Of a stretch of DNA of 64,000 nt, positions 43,435 to 54,210 are shown one piece after another. How positions within the stretch are numbered: the stretch's first letter is position 1; every line of letters starts with the position of its first letter. Under the pieces are notes generated by a model. That model was not told the origin of the DNA and ran no database searches. It saw nothing but the letters and a program-made list of their open reading frames with translations. The position numbers and the translations under genes are program-made. The DNA comes from Pyropia haitanensis (lineage: Eukaryota; Rhodophyta; Bangiophyceae; Bangiales; Bangiaceae): contig SDUX01000004.1 of the NCBI GenBank assembly GCA_008729055.1, positions 1,240,001-1,304,000 on the forward strand, given 5' to 3'.

Positions 43435-44832
43435 TCACGCCGCGCACCGGTTGGCCTGGCACGACCCGCCGTCGCACGTGTACCCATCCCAGCACATCGC
43501 CGCGGCATTGTCACACGCCGCGCACGGCCGCACGTACGCGCGGCACGTGGCGCCGACCGCCCCACCACCGCCGGCCTTGCATGCCAGCCCGTCCGCGCAG
43601 CGGGCGCCCGCATAGCCACATGGCTTGCCCGCGGGGATGCGCATTGGCGTCGTCGGCGCGGGAGGGGTGGGGGGAGAGGGGGGGGAGGGGGGGCCGACCG
43701 GACCGACCCCGCCGCCACCACCGCTGCTGCCGCCACCCTTGCCGCCGGTGCTGCCGCCACCCTTGCCGCCGGTGCTGCCGCCACCCTTGCCGCCGGTGCT
43801 GCCGCCACCCTTGCCGCCGGTGCTGCCACCCTTGCCGCCGGTGCTGCCACCCTTGCCGCCGGTGCTACCGCCACCTTTGCCGCCGGTGCTGCCACCCTTG
43901 CCGCCGGTGCTGCCACCCTTGCCGCCGGTGCTACCGCCACCAACATCGCCGCCGCCGCCGCTGCCGCCGTCGCCCCCACCATACGGGTACGTGTGCACGA
44001 CAGCATGGGCGACACCGCCGCCGCCCACGTACCCGCCATACTTGTACCCACCGCTGCTGCCACCACCCCCGCCACGGCCACCGCTGCTGCCGCCACGCTT
44101 GCCACCACCCTTGCCGCCACTACCGCGGCCACCGCTGCTGCCGCCACGCTTGCCACCGCGGCTGCTGGCACCACCACCCTTGCCGTGGCTACCGCCGCGG
44201 CTGCTGCTGCGCCCGCCGTGCCCGCCGTAACCGCCACCGCCGCGGCTGCTGCTGCGGCCGCCCTTGCCGCCGTGACCCCCACCACCACGGCTGCTGCTGC
44301 GGCCGCCCTTGCCGCCCTTGCCGCTGTGGCCACCGCCACCGCCGCGGCTGCTGCTGTCGCCGCCGCCGTGGCCACCACCGCCATGGCCGCCACCATACGG
44401 GTACGTGTGGACCGCGACGTGGCCGACACCGCCGCCGCCCAAGTACCCGCCGTACTTGTGCCCACCGCTGCTGCCGCCACGCTTGCCACCACCCTTGCCG
44501 CCACTACCGCGGCCACCGCTGCTGCCGCCACCCCTGCCGCGGCTGCGGCTGCGGCTACCACCCTTGCCGCGGCTACCGCCGCGGCTGCCACTGCGGCCGC
44601 CGTGCCCGCCGTAACCGCCGCTACCGCCGCGGCTGCTGCTGCGGCCTCGTTTGCCGCCATAGCCGCCGTGGCCGTGGCTGCTGCTGTCGCCGCCGTGGCC
44701 ACCGCCCCTACCACCATACGGGTAGGTGTGGACGGTGGCCGCCGCGTTTGGCACGGCGGCGCCGTCCGCTACCACCAACGCCGCGACGGTGGCCACAACG
44801 GCCACGGCAGTGGCCTTGCGGAACGACACCAT
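43435..44832 (-). CDS. Secreted Gly/Ser-rich 10-Cys protein (family member B, intact)
   Basis: A 465-residue protein starting at 44832 with the family signal peptide MVSFRKATAVAVVATVAALV. Three modules each begin with a VHTYPYGG motif and run into Gly/Ser/Arg/Lys repeats (SSSRGG, GGKRGGSSGG). Then come about twelve STGGKGG-type repeats and a short Pro linker (GPPSPPSPPTPP). The C-terminus begins RIPAGKPC and carries ten cysteines spaced C-x6-C-x5-C-x11-C-x6-C-x2-C-x6-C-x5-C-x4-C-x4-C. Gly-rich repeats plus a disulfide cap suggest a structural wall protein (inference). The opposite strand and alternate frames are also open through the whole repeat, which is a composition effect. The inverted copy C at 48.7 kb has one module fewer and a frameshift; this copy is complete. 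Confidence 0.85.
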   Translation of the reverse strand: MVSFRKATAVAVVATVAALVVADGAAVPNAAATVHTYPYGGRGGGHGGDSSSHGHGGYGGKRGRSSSRGGSGGYGGHGGRSGSRGGSRGKGGSRSRSRGRGGGSSGGRGSGGKGGGKRGGSSGGHKYGGYLGGGGVGHVAVHTYPYGGGHGGGGHGGGDSSSRGGGGGHSGKGGKGGRSSSRGGGGHGGKGGRSSSRGGGGYGGHGGRSSSRGGSHGKGGGASSRGGKRGGSSGGRGSGGKGGGKRGGSSGGRGGGGGSSGGYKYGGYVGGGGVAHAVVHTYPYGGGDGGSGGGGDVGGGSTGGKGGSTGGKGGSTGGKGGGSTGGKGGSTGGKGGSTGGKGGGSTGGKGGGSTGGKGGGSTGGKGGGSSGGGGGVGPVGPPSPPSPPTPPAPTTPMRIPAGKPCGYAGARCADGLACKAGGGGAVGATCRAYVRPCAACDNAAAMCWDGYTCDGGSCQANRCAA

Positions 44833-45021
44833 CTTGGCCGGCCGAGGGAGGGGAGGGGGGGGAGGGAGAATGGTGCTTGACACTCGGATACAGGTGCTGC
44901 TACTGCTGGGAGGGGTCGTCGCTCGCCTCGTCGTCAGGTCGGGCGCTGTGGGGGATGTCGGTGTGACTGTGTGGGCTGATGGGGAGGTGGTCCGGCCCTC
45001 CCCCTCACCGCCACCGCCGTC

Positions 45022-45038
45022 CGCTCTTGTACGCCCGC
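45022..45038 (-). promoter_or_regulatory. Conserved upstream element, gene B
   Basis: Gene strand GCGGGCGTACAAGAGCGG, core 195-201 nt upstream of the ATG at 44832. It is identical to the element of gene C on the other arm and matches the distance in genes A, D and E. Confidence 0.6.
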
Positions 45039-45083
45039 GACGCGCAGCAGCGCCGCCGCAGCTGGGGTCACCAGCGTCATCCC

Positions 45084-48000
45084 GCCATGAGGGACGGTCG
45101 CCTCTCCGGCACGCAGCTCGCTGCCGCAGCGACCCCCCCCCCCCAGCCCCAACCGCCACGTCGGCCGCCGCCACTCGCCAACGCCGGTCGGCCGCCACGC
45201 CGGCCGCGCGGCTGTGCGTGGCGGTGCGCGGGGCATGGGCCGTGGGCGGGGGCGGCCATGGGCAAGAGACCCCACTCCGCCACCCCGCCGCTCGTCCTTG
45301 GCGGTGGTGCATCCACTCGCACAGGCCCTTATCTGCTATACCATGCCTCGCACCGCCCCCGTCTCGGCGAGCTTGCCCATGACCCATGGCGCTTGTTCCC
45401 CGCCTCACCCCCCACGCGCGCGCGCCAGATATGCCGCCGCGCCGCTGCCGCCGCGGCCGCCGGCCCCGTGTGGCCGCCCCCCCATGGGCGTGCCCGCGGC
45501 CGGCACCGGCGGCGACGTGGCGTTGGTGCGACACGTGCCCGACTCGTCCACTCAGTATGCCCCCTTGCGCATCCGCTTCCTTCACCCCCCCTTCCCCACC
45601 CACCCGGCTGTTCCACCTTCCCCCCGACTCCTCCACTTCTCCCCCGACTCCTCCAACCCCCCCACCCCGACTCCTCCAACCCCCCCCCCGACTCCTCGAC
45701 CTCCCCTGCGACGCATTCATCTCCCCACCCCCCCGCCCCCAATTCTCCCTCCCCTTTCCTTCACCCAAAAAGAGCCGGAACAGCCGCCGCGCGGCGCGTG
45801 GATGTGACGACGGCGCCCGAGGGATGAGCGGGGCCAGGCATGCAGACGGAGCCGCCAGCCGTGGGCGGCGCCGCCGACCCCCACCGACGGGCGCCGCGCG
45901 CGGCCGGCCGGCCGCACCGTGCCGGCCACGCGCCCGTGCCGCAGACGCCCGTGGCGGGGCCGAGACGCGGCAGAGCGCGCGCGCGCTGGCCGCCGTGCGT
46001 GGCAACGCAGGCGGGGAGTGGCGGGCAGGCAGCCCCACGCCATCCATGGGGCAGCGCCAACCGGCGGCGCAGACGACGCTGGTGACCGCGCCGCGCGGAC
46101 GCGCCCATTGCCTCACCGCGAGGTTGTCTTCGATCAGATCCGGCACCAGCAGTTGAAAGTGTCAACTTACATCTGAGCCAAAGTCTCTTGGAGATGCTTT
46201 CTGTGAACGTGGCCCACTTTGTTGGTCAAATTTGTACAGAAACAACTGAAAATGTACCCGCCCGCCGCAGCCACGTTCGCCGTCCCTATGTTGACACCGC
46301 CCGCCGGGGTCGGTCGCGTTGGACACAGCGGCCGAAGAGGTCGCCGCGTCGGCCGCTCTCGCAGCGGACTGCCGCCACTATACACGCGGCTGCTTCGTCC
46401 AGACAGCCGCTGCCGCCGCCACCTCTGGCAGCGGCGTCCCTGCACCTAGACAACCCCCCCCTCGCGCGGCTTTGAATGCCGCGGCAGCCACCCCAACAGC
46501 AGAGGAGATGAACACTGAGCAGGTCCCTATGTTGCTGTGCTGCGCCCAGACGCCTGAGCAGCGACGCCGGCCCCCTATCAGGCGCCTATCACACCGGGAG
46601 GTGCCGCACTCTCCACCGTGTGCCGTTGCCATCCCGTGCACCTTTGGCTCTGGCCCGCTCATTTCCCGGGTCGACCTCCCCGTCTCCTCAGCCCGCCCCT
46701 ATCCCGGTCGATGCGAAACAGCTCCCGAGCAGGGGAGACGTGGCTTGCCTTCCCGGACGTGGGGTGTCACGGCGCCCATGACAGACAGGTTCACATGTCG
46801 ATGAATCTACGGACACAGAACGATCCATGACCGCATTGACCTCTTTGTTTTCGTCTGCCTCAACCATCTTTCGCAAGCCGAGGCACGCTCCAACTCTATT
46901 TTCACGTGGATGCTCCGATTGTTTGAAAGCACACGCACGGGACTCGTCGGTGTCCGGAACCCGCGACCGCTCCCGATGCGTGTTTGTGCATGGGACGAGC
47001 GCAGCGTCCTTGCTTTACTGCGGTGGCCATCGCCCGCTGGCCGCTGGCCGTGTCAGCGGTCGCGGCTCTGGCCGTGTCAGCGGTCGCGGCTCCCCCTGTC
47101 AATGCCCGTCCCGGCTTCCGTCTACACAGGCTCGTCCATACCGATGGGCATGCCGATGGGGTGACCCATTTTCGTTCTCATGCCGTGTCCCCCCCTTTCC
47201 TCCCTTCTCTTTTTCCCAGCTCTCTGTCTGCTCCACTCTCCCACTGCCCCGCCCTTCCCCTGTTCCACTCTTCCCCCTGACTCACTCTCCCTCTGCCCCA
47301 TTGTTCGCCTGCCTCGTGAATCCTCTGCCCCACCCGCTCCGTAACCGGCTCTTCCTCGGCCTCCCTCTCTGCGTGCCCCGCTCTTCCTCTGCCTCATCCT
47401 TTGCTCCCCCACTCTCCCCCTCCTCGCCTCGCCTCCGTCCCCACGCTCCCTCTCCGTCCGGCCCATCCACGATGCTGTTCGCCACGTGCACGCCGCCGCG
47501 CAGGGAGATGCGCTTGCCGCGGCCACGGCGGAGGCAGACGAGGGGGGAGGCAGCACCAAGCGGCCACGGCAGCGGCAGCGGCATGCGGTGCGGGGTGCCA
47601 GCGCGCGCGCTGGCGGCTGCCCTTTCCCTCGTCCCCGCCCTCCCCCCCCCCCCCCCCCCTCCCAACACCCGCGCCCGCCCGCCCGCACGGTGCGCGAGCA
47701 CCGCGCCGCCCTGCCTGTGGCGTCGGAACGAGTGGGTGCCCGCCGCTGCGGTCGTGGCAGGGAGAGGAGGTGGCAGCGCGCGGTGAAGTGGCCGCGGCGG
47801 TGGGGGGGCGTGGGGAGGGGCACCAGCGAGACGGAGGGGGGCGGGGGGTCGGCGCGGGACGCACGTCTGGGGGGCGCCCACCGCGCGGGGGCGGCCCACG
47901 CCGCACGCACCGCGGCCGGCGCGGACCGTGGGCGGCGGCCACCCCCCCCCCCGCGGCACGGGCCGCCGTTCGCGGCGCACCCGCCGCGCCGCGTGGCGAA

Positions 48001-48441
48001 CGCGGCCGCCCCATGGCTGGCCGACCGTCGACGAGCCCCGCCGCCCCGCGCGTGGGCGCTGGCGGGGACGCCCGGCGGCCGCCGCGGCGGCCAGGGGGAG
48101 GGCCGGGCGGGCGGCGCTGCGCGGCCGGGGGTCGGCCGACCCCCGTGGCCGCCCCGCCCCCTCCCCCACGCCTCCCTCCGCGCCGGTACGTCGGCCGCCC
48201 GCGCCGCACGCCACCGACCGCCGCGCATCGCCGGCGGGCGTGGCGTTGAGCGCTGGCGGTTGGCGGGCCGGACCGCCGGCTGGCGGTGGGGCGTGCTGGC
48301 GGCCGGCGTCGGTGGTGGGGTGCGGGGTGCTCGCGGGTGGCAGCGGCAGGTGGAGGGCGGGGATGGTGGGGCGGGGCGGGGGGGGGGCGGCGGGCTTGCT
48401 GCGCCAACGAGCGGCGTGGCGGGCGGCCGACCGCGGACGCC
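45084..48441. other. Spacer of inverted repeat 1
   Basis: About 3.36 kb between the arms, into which both family promoters face. Contents: a CCCGACTCCTCC minisatellite (about 45610-45700); GC-rich sequence to 46100; a more AT-rich part (46120-46900); a 24-bp perfect tandem duplication (47045-47092); a pyrimidine-rich stretch (47190-47470); then extremely GC-rich sequence to the right arm. No recognised gene. Confidence 0.5.
47045..47092. repeat. 24-bp perfect tandem duplication
   Basis: Two adjacent identical copies of a 24-mer containing GGCCGTGTCAGCGGTCGCGG, in the spacer of inverted repeat 1. Confidence 0.85.
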
Positions 48442-48489
48442 GGAGTGACGCAGGTGACCCCAGCTGCGGCGGCGCTGCTGCGCGTCGCG

Positions 48490-48507
48490 GGCGTACAAGA
48501 GCGGACG
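48490..48507 (+). promoter_or_regulatory. Conserved upstream element, gene C
   Basis: Reads GCGGGCGTACAAGAGCGG, core 195-201 nt before the ATG at 48693. Confidence 0.6.
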
Positions 48508-48692
48508 GCGGTGGTGGTGAGGGGGAGGGCCGGACCACCTCCCCATCAGCCCACACAGTCACACCGACATCCCCCACAGCGCCCGACCTGACGACGAGGC
48601 GAGCGACGACCCCTCCCAGCAGTAGCAGCACCTGTATCCGAGTGTCAAGCACCATTCTCCCTCCCCCCCCTCCCCTCCCTCGGCCGGCCAAG

Positions 48693-49705
48693 ATGGTGTC
48701 GTTCCGCAAGGCCACTGCCGTGGCCGTTGTGGCCACCGTCGCGGCGTTGGTGGTAGCGGACGGCGCCGCCGTGCCAAACGCGGCGGCCACCGTCCACACC
48801 TACCCGTATGGTGGTAGGGGCGGTGGCCACGGCGGCGACAGCAGCAGCCACGGCCACGGCGGCTATGGCGGCAAACGAGGCCGCAGCAGCAGCCGCGGCG
48901 GTAGCGGCGGTTACGGCGGGCACGGCGGCCGCAGTGGCAGCCGCGGCGGTAGCCGCGGCAAGGGTGGTAGCCGCAGCCGCAGCCGCGGCAGGGGTGGCGG
49001 CAGCAGCGGTGGCCGCGGTAGTGGCGGCAAGGGTGGTGGCAAGCGTGGCGGCAGCAGCGGTGGCCGCGGCGGGGGTGGTGGCAGCAGCGGTGGGTACAAG
49101 TATGGCGGGTACGTGGGCGGCGGCGGTGTCGCCCATGCTGTCGTGCACACGTACCCGTATGGTGGGGGCGACGGCGGCAGCGGCGGCGGCGGCGATGTTG
49201 GTGGCGGTAGCACCGGCGGCAAGGGTGGCAGCACCGGCGGCAAGGGTGGCAGCACCGGCGGCAAAGGTGGCGGTAGCACCGGCGGCATGGGTGGCAGCAC
49301 CGGCGGCAAGGGTGGCAGCACCGGCGGCAAGGGTGGCGGCAGCACCGGCGGCAAGGGTGGCGGCAGCACCGGCGGCAAGGGTGGCGGCAGCACCGGCGGC
49401 AAGGGTGGCAGCAGCAGCGGTGGTGGCGGCGGGGTCGGTCCGGTCGGCCCCCCTCCCCCCCCTCTCCCCCCACCCCTCCCGCGCCGACGACGCCAATGCG
49501 CATCCCCGCGGGCAAGCCATGTGGCTATGCGGGCGCCCGCTGCGCGGACGGGCTGGCATGCAAGGCCGGCGGTGGTGGGGCGGTCGGCGCCACGTGCCGC
49601 GCGTACGTGCGGCCGTGCGCGGCGTGTGACAATGCCGCGGCGATGTGCTGGGATGGGTACACGTGCGACGGCGGGTCGTGCCAGGCCAACCGGTGCGCGG
49701 CGTGA
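48693..49705 (+). pseudogene. Secreted Gly/Ser-rich 10-Cys protein (family member C), frameshifted before the Cys domain
   Basis: Starts with the same signal peptide as B and shares its first and last Gly-rich modules (two VHTYPYGG motifs instead of three) and the STGGKGG repeats. In the Pro linker the first C run after GTCGG is 6 C here against 7 C in B. As a result the frame leaves the family sequence. The 10-Cys domain is still perfectly preserved, but in another frame (RIPAGKPC from about 49499 to the stop 49703-49705). With the run as given, translation would instead continue out of frame to about 49715 and make an Arg-rich tail. Because the Cys domain keeps every cysteine, either the run length is an assembly error or the frameshift is very young. 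I label it pseudogene only in the sense of the sequence as given. Confidence 0.7.
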
Positions 49706-49813
49706 GGGTGAGTAGCCGGTTTGGTGGCCCGCCGCCAGGGGGGGGTAGGCGGCGGCCATGCGGCGCCGTCAGATGAGGGCGGTGGCGGCGCAGCTGGTCG
49801 GATGGAGGCGGCA

Positions 49814-49840
49814 CCGCCGCCGTACGGCGGTGACGCGACG
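49814..49840 (+). other. Conserved 3'-flank hairpin, gene C
   Basis: CCGCCGTACGGCGG core followed by TGACGCG, about 110 nt downstream of the gene C stop; counterpart of the hairpin at 43300-43326. Confidence 0.6.
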
Positions 49841-50070
49841 CGGGCAGAGTGGATGGATTGTATTGTATGGGGGAAGGGGTATCCTTCTCCTGCGCAGTTG
49901 TTGGGGGCGTGCGGGGGGCAATCGCGCTCGCCTTGCTTGAGCGTATCTGCCCCGCACACCGTGGGTGGCGGGGTGGGCTGTCGGTGGGAGCGCGACGGGG
50001 CGGGAGGGACGTTGGCGGAGGTGTGGATGGCGGGAGACCTATAGGGCCTTGCGTCACGCCTAGTCGTGCA

Positions 50071-51770
50071 AAACGGACAGCAACTGGCTTGTGTGTTTCT
50101 TCTCTTCTGGAGCAGTCCGAGCGTCGCGCTCACGCTGGCAGGTCGGCTGCCGCGCTTGTCACTGTGTTGTTTCCAGGAGCAGGTCGTCAGGCCGCTTGAG
50201 GGCGACAGGAGTAGGTGCGAAGATAGAACGGAGACCACGGAACTTCTCCCCGCTCACCGGTCGGCCGCCGTCAGTACAGAAAGAGCGCATAGGGCTGGCC
50301 ATCGATGCTGGCTGAGCACCACCAAGCTCGCTGTCGGCTGCGGTGGCGGAGCGTCATCGCGCTCGTGTTAGATTGTGGCAGAGCTCCGCGACGCAAGCCT
50401 CGCAGTCCGTACGTGCCGGGATGACTGCATAGCCGGTTGTAGGACAACACATCTTCAGTGATGATCACCACGCGACATGTTCTGCGTGATGCGACCGGGA
50501 ACACCGAACAGACTGGGTGCTTCGCGGGGATGCACCTGACCAGGCTCTGCTGGGACACAATACGCTGTGCAGTACCAAATTCACCACGACAGCGGCTTGG
50601 AGAGACTGGGAGGGTCAGGCGTCACCGACTTGCTGCTGGAGAAGTAGTGCTCGTACCAGGCGTGGCTACGACATGGTCAAGGCAGTTACAAAACCATAGG
50701 CTGTCTTTCGATTGTATCATGGGTAAACAGACAACTCTCCTCGGAACAGGGTGGTGGTCGACCATGTACCAATGCTGCGCCTGTGGGCTGACTGTGCCCC
50801 AAAAGAACGACAAGGACCACAGAGTGAACTGTATGAACTCACGCCTTCCGTTGGGAAGCACAAATGTCGCCTGTGAACTCGTGTTGTTGCATGAGGGAGT
50901 GCTCGTAGTCTGGGGTCCTCGTCTTCTCGACAGGTCCGAAAGAGTGAAAACATGTCATGCTCCCGCAAAGACTCTTCCCAGCTGGAACACGGGACGAACA
51001 CCTCCAGTGAAAGGGTCCAAACTGGGCTCCACAGCTACGTTCCCGACAGAAAGAACAAAAAAGTACCTCGTTTCGTACGTGCTCACAGAGAAAGGGATCT
51101 TGACAACCGCTGCTGGTCCTCTGGACCAACACGGAGGGCGGCGTTGTTCCGGGCCGTATTGCACATGATGATTACACGTAAGTTCCGCCGCTTGTATTGT
51201 CTTGATGTATTCTTCTTGTAATTGGTCATCGTGAACTGCAGCTACTCAGAATAGGGACCACCTGAATGATGTTATGACTGTGAAAATCATATTCCATGTA
51301 TATATTTATGTTGACTTTAGTTTGTGCGCACGTCCGATCAATACATATTGAGATACGGATGTGTTTTATTTTTGTCTGGAAGCGTTTTGCTAAGTCTGCG
51401 GTAGACAACGCTGTGAGGCAAGGCGGTTGCGAGCGTGTTCTGGCTGCGTGGTCGCCTCGTCGCGGTGTCGAAGAGGAGGCGTGTCGTTGCCGCCCGGCCT
51501 GGCCCTGCACGGCGTCCAGCTGGCGCGGCTGCGCGGTCTCGTCCCGCCCCTGAACGCCGCCGTCCAGAGCGGCATGCCCGGCGCGATGAACCCGCCCACC
51601 CCGGCCTGTGCCGCTGCAGCGCGCCACCAGCTGGGGGTGGTCCATGTCGCGCGCTCCCTGCCTGCCTGCCGCGGAGGCTGGCCGAGCCTCGGGAAAGTGT
51701 ACCAGGTTACGTGCCGACCTTTCCCGGGAGCCTTACTGGAGACGGTTCGGACGTTTCCCGAAGGGGTCTA
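50071..51770. other. Region between the two palindromes, balanced to AT-rich DNA
   Basis: From about 50080 to 51410 base composition is far less GC-rich than elsewhere, and 51240-51400 is truly AT-rich. One frame, 50461-51168 (235 codons), has a YQCCACGLTV segment followed by KDHRVNC. This is a C-x2-C and H-x4-C arrangement that could be a zinc knuckle, but nothing else supports a gene. From 51430 GC-rich sequence resumes with no recognised product. The composition shift could mark an inserted or decayed mobile element; I see no transposase, terminal repeats or target duplication. Confidence 0.4.
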
Positions 51771-52709
51771 ACCTATAGTTCCGGTTCATGGCGGGTGCAC
51801 TTCCCGACGAGGAAGGCCAGACGCGCCAGCGACGCTTGCGCAGGGGGGGGGAGGGAGGGCATGGCCCGTGCACGACCCGTGGCCGCCCCGTCGGCTGCCG
51901 TGCGTGGCGTTGCATTTCTGGCTCTTCCGCTGCCGCTGCTGGGCGCGCATACAGCCCAACGCCCGCACGGGCTGCCCATGACTACCCGCGACGACCACCC
52001 CATGGAACGGACGCGCGCTCAGTCGCGGCAATGGACGGACACGGGAGCGGGCGGGTGGGGTGCGTTTGGGCGGCGGGGGGGGGGGGGGGGGGGGGAGGCG
52101 GAGGGCAGGGTGCAGAGTCCGGTGGGGATGGTTCCCGTCTCATGCATCCACCGGAGCGCTCCCCCCTCGGGACATCCATGGAGCGGCGGCGCCAAGGGCG
52201 AGCCTCACCCACCTACAGGGGCACCGGGTGGGGCGCCCCGAGCGGGCGACGGGATGGCCATGGGCGGGGAGGGGTCGGTGTCCCCCACCCCAGTGCTTCT
52301 CACCCTTCCCACCCCTGCAGATGCACCTCACCAACCACTCGGTGGGGTGGTGGTCGTGGCTGGCGACCCGCGTGTGACCGGTGGGGGTGTCGTGGCGGTG
52401 ACGTCGAGGTTGTAATGCGTGAGGGCGGCAGGGAACGAAGGGGAGGGGGGAGTGGTACGCGCGCGTGCAGCTCCACCCTGAGGGAGGTGCGGGCTTTCCA
52501 CTGTGGGTGTCGGTGAATCGCGGTCAGCCGACACGCGGTGGAGGCGGGCCGGACGTGGGGATTGCGGCAGCCGGCAGAGGGGCCGACGGTGCTGCAGCTG
52601 GAAGTCGCCCACCGGTGAGCCGGCCGCCGCCCACGGCCGCCGCTCCCGGCGGCGTTGCGCTGGTAGCCCCACCCGAGGCGACGACGCGGCGGTGTAGCGG
52701 CACGGCGCG

Positions 52710-52727
52710 GGCGTACAAGAGCGGCGG
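52710..52727 (+). promoter_or_regulatory. Conserved upstream element, gene D
   Basis: GCGGGCGTACAAGAGCGG, core 185-191 nt before the ATG at 52903. The mirror copy for gene E lies at about 56406-56423. Confidence 0.6.
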
Positions 52728-52902
52728 GCGGCGGCGGCCAGGGAGAGTGACTGGCCTGCCTCCTCATCATCCGACACCGCCACACCCGCCACGGCGACAC
52801 CCGCCGCCGACTCACCCCCCGCGTCACTGACAGCTACCGACCCCCCACCAGTTCATCAGCCGCATCTGCCGTGCCTCCCCTTTGGCCGTTTGAGCCTTCA
52901 CG

Positions 52903-53097
52903 ATGGTGTCCTTCCGCAAGGCCACCGCCGTGGCCATCGTCGCCACCGTCGCGGCGCTGCTGGTCGCCGACGCCGCCGACGGCGTTGCTGTGCCGGCCGT
53001 GGAGCGCCACCACTTTTGGCACGGCGGCAGCAGCTCCAAGTTCAAGAGCAGCAAGTGCTTCAAGTCGTCCAAGCACCACTACTGCCCCCACCACATC

Positions 53098-53129
<32 letters not shown>

Positions 53130-53604
53130 GCCGCAGCCGCCGGCACCGGCGCCGCCGGTGGCACCGCCGGTGGCGCCGCCGGCGGGTCCCGGGCCTGCGC
53201 CGCCGGGGGGACCTGGGCCGGCGCCGCCGGCGGGGCCGGGCGGGCCGGGACCTGGGCAGCCGGGACCGGGGCAGCCGGGACCGGGGCAGCCGGGACCGGG
53301 GCAGCCGGGACCGGGGCAGCCCGGACCGGGGCAGCCGGGACCGTCGCAGCCGGGGCCGTCGCAGCCGGGGCCGTCGCAGCCGGGGCCGACGGCGCCGCGC
53401 ATCCCCGCGGGCCAGCTGTGCAACTATGCCGGCGCGGTGTGCGCCGACGGGTTGGTGTGCCGGACGGGCGCGGGTGGTCCCGCGGGCGCGACGTGCCGCT
53501 ACTATGTCCGCCCGTGTGCGGCGTGCGCCAACGCCGAGGCGCTGTGCTGGGCAGAGTACTCGTGCGTGGGCGGCGTGTGCACGGCGCCGACGTGCTCGGC
53601 CTAG
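52903..53604 (+). CDS. Secreted Pro/Gly-rich 10-Cys protein (family member D)
   Basis: A 233-residue protein. Signal peptide MVSFRKATAVAIVATVAALL is followed by a His/Lys/Ser-rich segment (ERHHFWHGGSSSKFKSSKCF), which includes two extra cysteines. A Pro-rich stretch follows, then tandem PGPGQPG pentapeptide-like repeats shifting to PGPSQPG (about residues 120-160). The 10-Cys domain begins RIPAGQLC, with spacing C-x6-C-x5-C-x11-C-x6-C-x2-C-x6-C-x5-C-x4-C-x4-C. The collagen-like PGP repeats and disulfide cap are consistent with an extracellular matrix protein (inference). It is preceded by the shared upstream element and followed by the shared hairpin. An apparently identical copy lies inverted at 55.5-56.2 kb. 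Confidence 0.87.
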
Positions 53605-53671
53605 ATTTAGGCGGGGTGGTGTTTGGCACCCCGTCGGTGGGCGGGGCGGGTCGGACGGGCGGTCGCGGCAG

Positions 53672-53694
53672 CCGCCGCCGTGCGGCGGTGACGC
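53672..53694 (+). other. Conserved 3'-flank hairpin, gene D
   Basis: CCGCCGTGCGGCGG core followed by TGACGCG, about 70 nt after the gene D stop. It differs from the B/C version by one base at the centre. The mirror copy for gene E is at about 55439-55461. Confidence 0.6.
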
Positions 53695-54210
53695 GTGTTG
53701 GGAGGAGGGCGCCGGCGAGTGTGCGACGGTTGGTGGTGGGAGGCGGTGTTGTGGGTGCCCGCGTGGCGGAGTCGAGCAGGCTTGGGTTGCCGTGCGCCGT
53801 GGTGGGGCCGTCGCTTCTTGTTTCGTCGAGGCGGGCAACGGCGACGGCGACGGTCGCTATTTGTACTCCTTTGATTGGTCATTGTTGATGTGTTTGTTTT
53901 TTTTTGTGTCTGCCTGCGACGCTGTGCGTGTTTGGGTGGTGTGGCGGTGGGAAGCGACGGGGAGAGAGGGGTATCGGTGGAAGTGCGGGGGTTGGTGGAG
54001 GGGGGCGTGGAGGACCCCGGAGCCCTGTCATTGTCATACGGCGCTTGGCCTATCGATTTGTTGTTGTTGCTTGAGGCGCGGGCTACCAGCAACAGCTGCC
54101 AACCTATATCCCGCGTCGCCCGCTGGGCGGTGTGCACCGACGAGTGGACCCCGGCGATGCACTGGGGGCGTGCGTAGACAAACACGCGCACCCTCAACCA
54201 GCGGGATCTG

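Larger units (their letters stand above)
43070..45083. repeat. Inverted repeat 1, left arm
   Basis: Matches 48442-50070 in reverse orientation. Coordinates of matching bases sum to 93525 on the promoter side of the genes and 93140 on the 3' side. This arm is therefore 385 bp longer, made up of one 384-bp coding module plus one base in a C run. Differences seen by eye are otherwise rare point changes (for example CTACCC against CTGCCC in the 3' flank). The match extends through non-coding flanks on both sides of the gene. Confidence 0.9.
48442..50070. repeat. Inverted repeat 1, right arm
   Basis: Reverse-complement counterpart of 43070-45083, lacking one 384-bp coding module. Similarity fades gradually just beyond the outer end (a weakly matching stretch continues to about 50090), while the inner end is sharp at the ACGCAGGTGACCCC segment near 48450. 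Confidence 0.9.
51860..54210. repeat. Inverted repeat 2, left arm
   Basis: Matches the reverse complement of 54923-57280, matching coordinates summing to 109133 in the core. The core arm (about 52700-54210, 1.5 kb) appears identical, including introns-free gene D, its flanks and long non-coding sequence. The outer part (about 51860-52650) is clearly homologous but diverged by substitutions and small indels. Confidence 0.88.
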
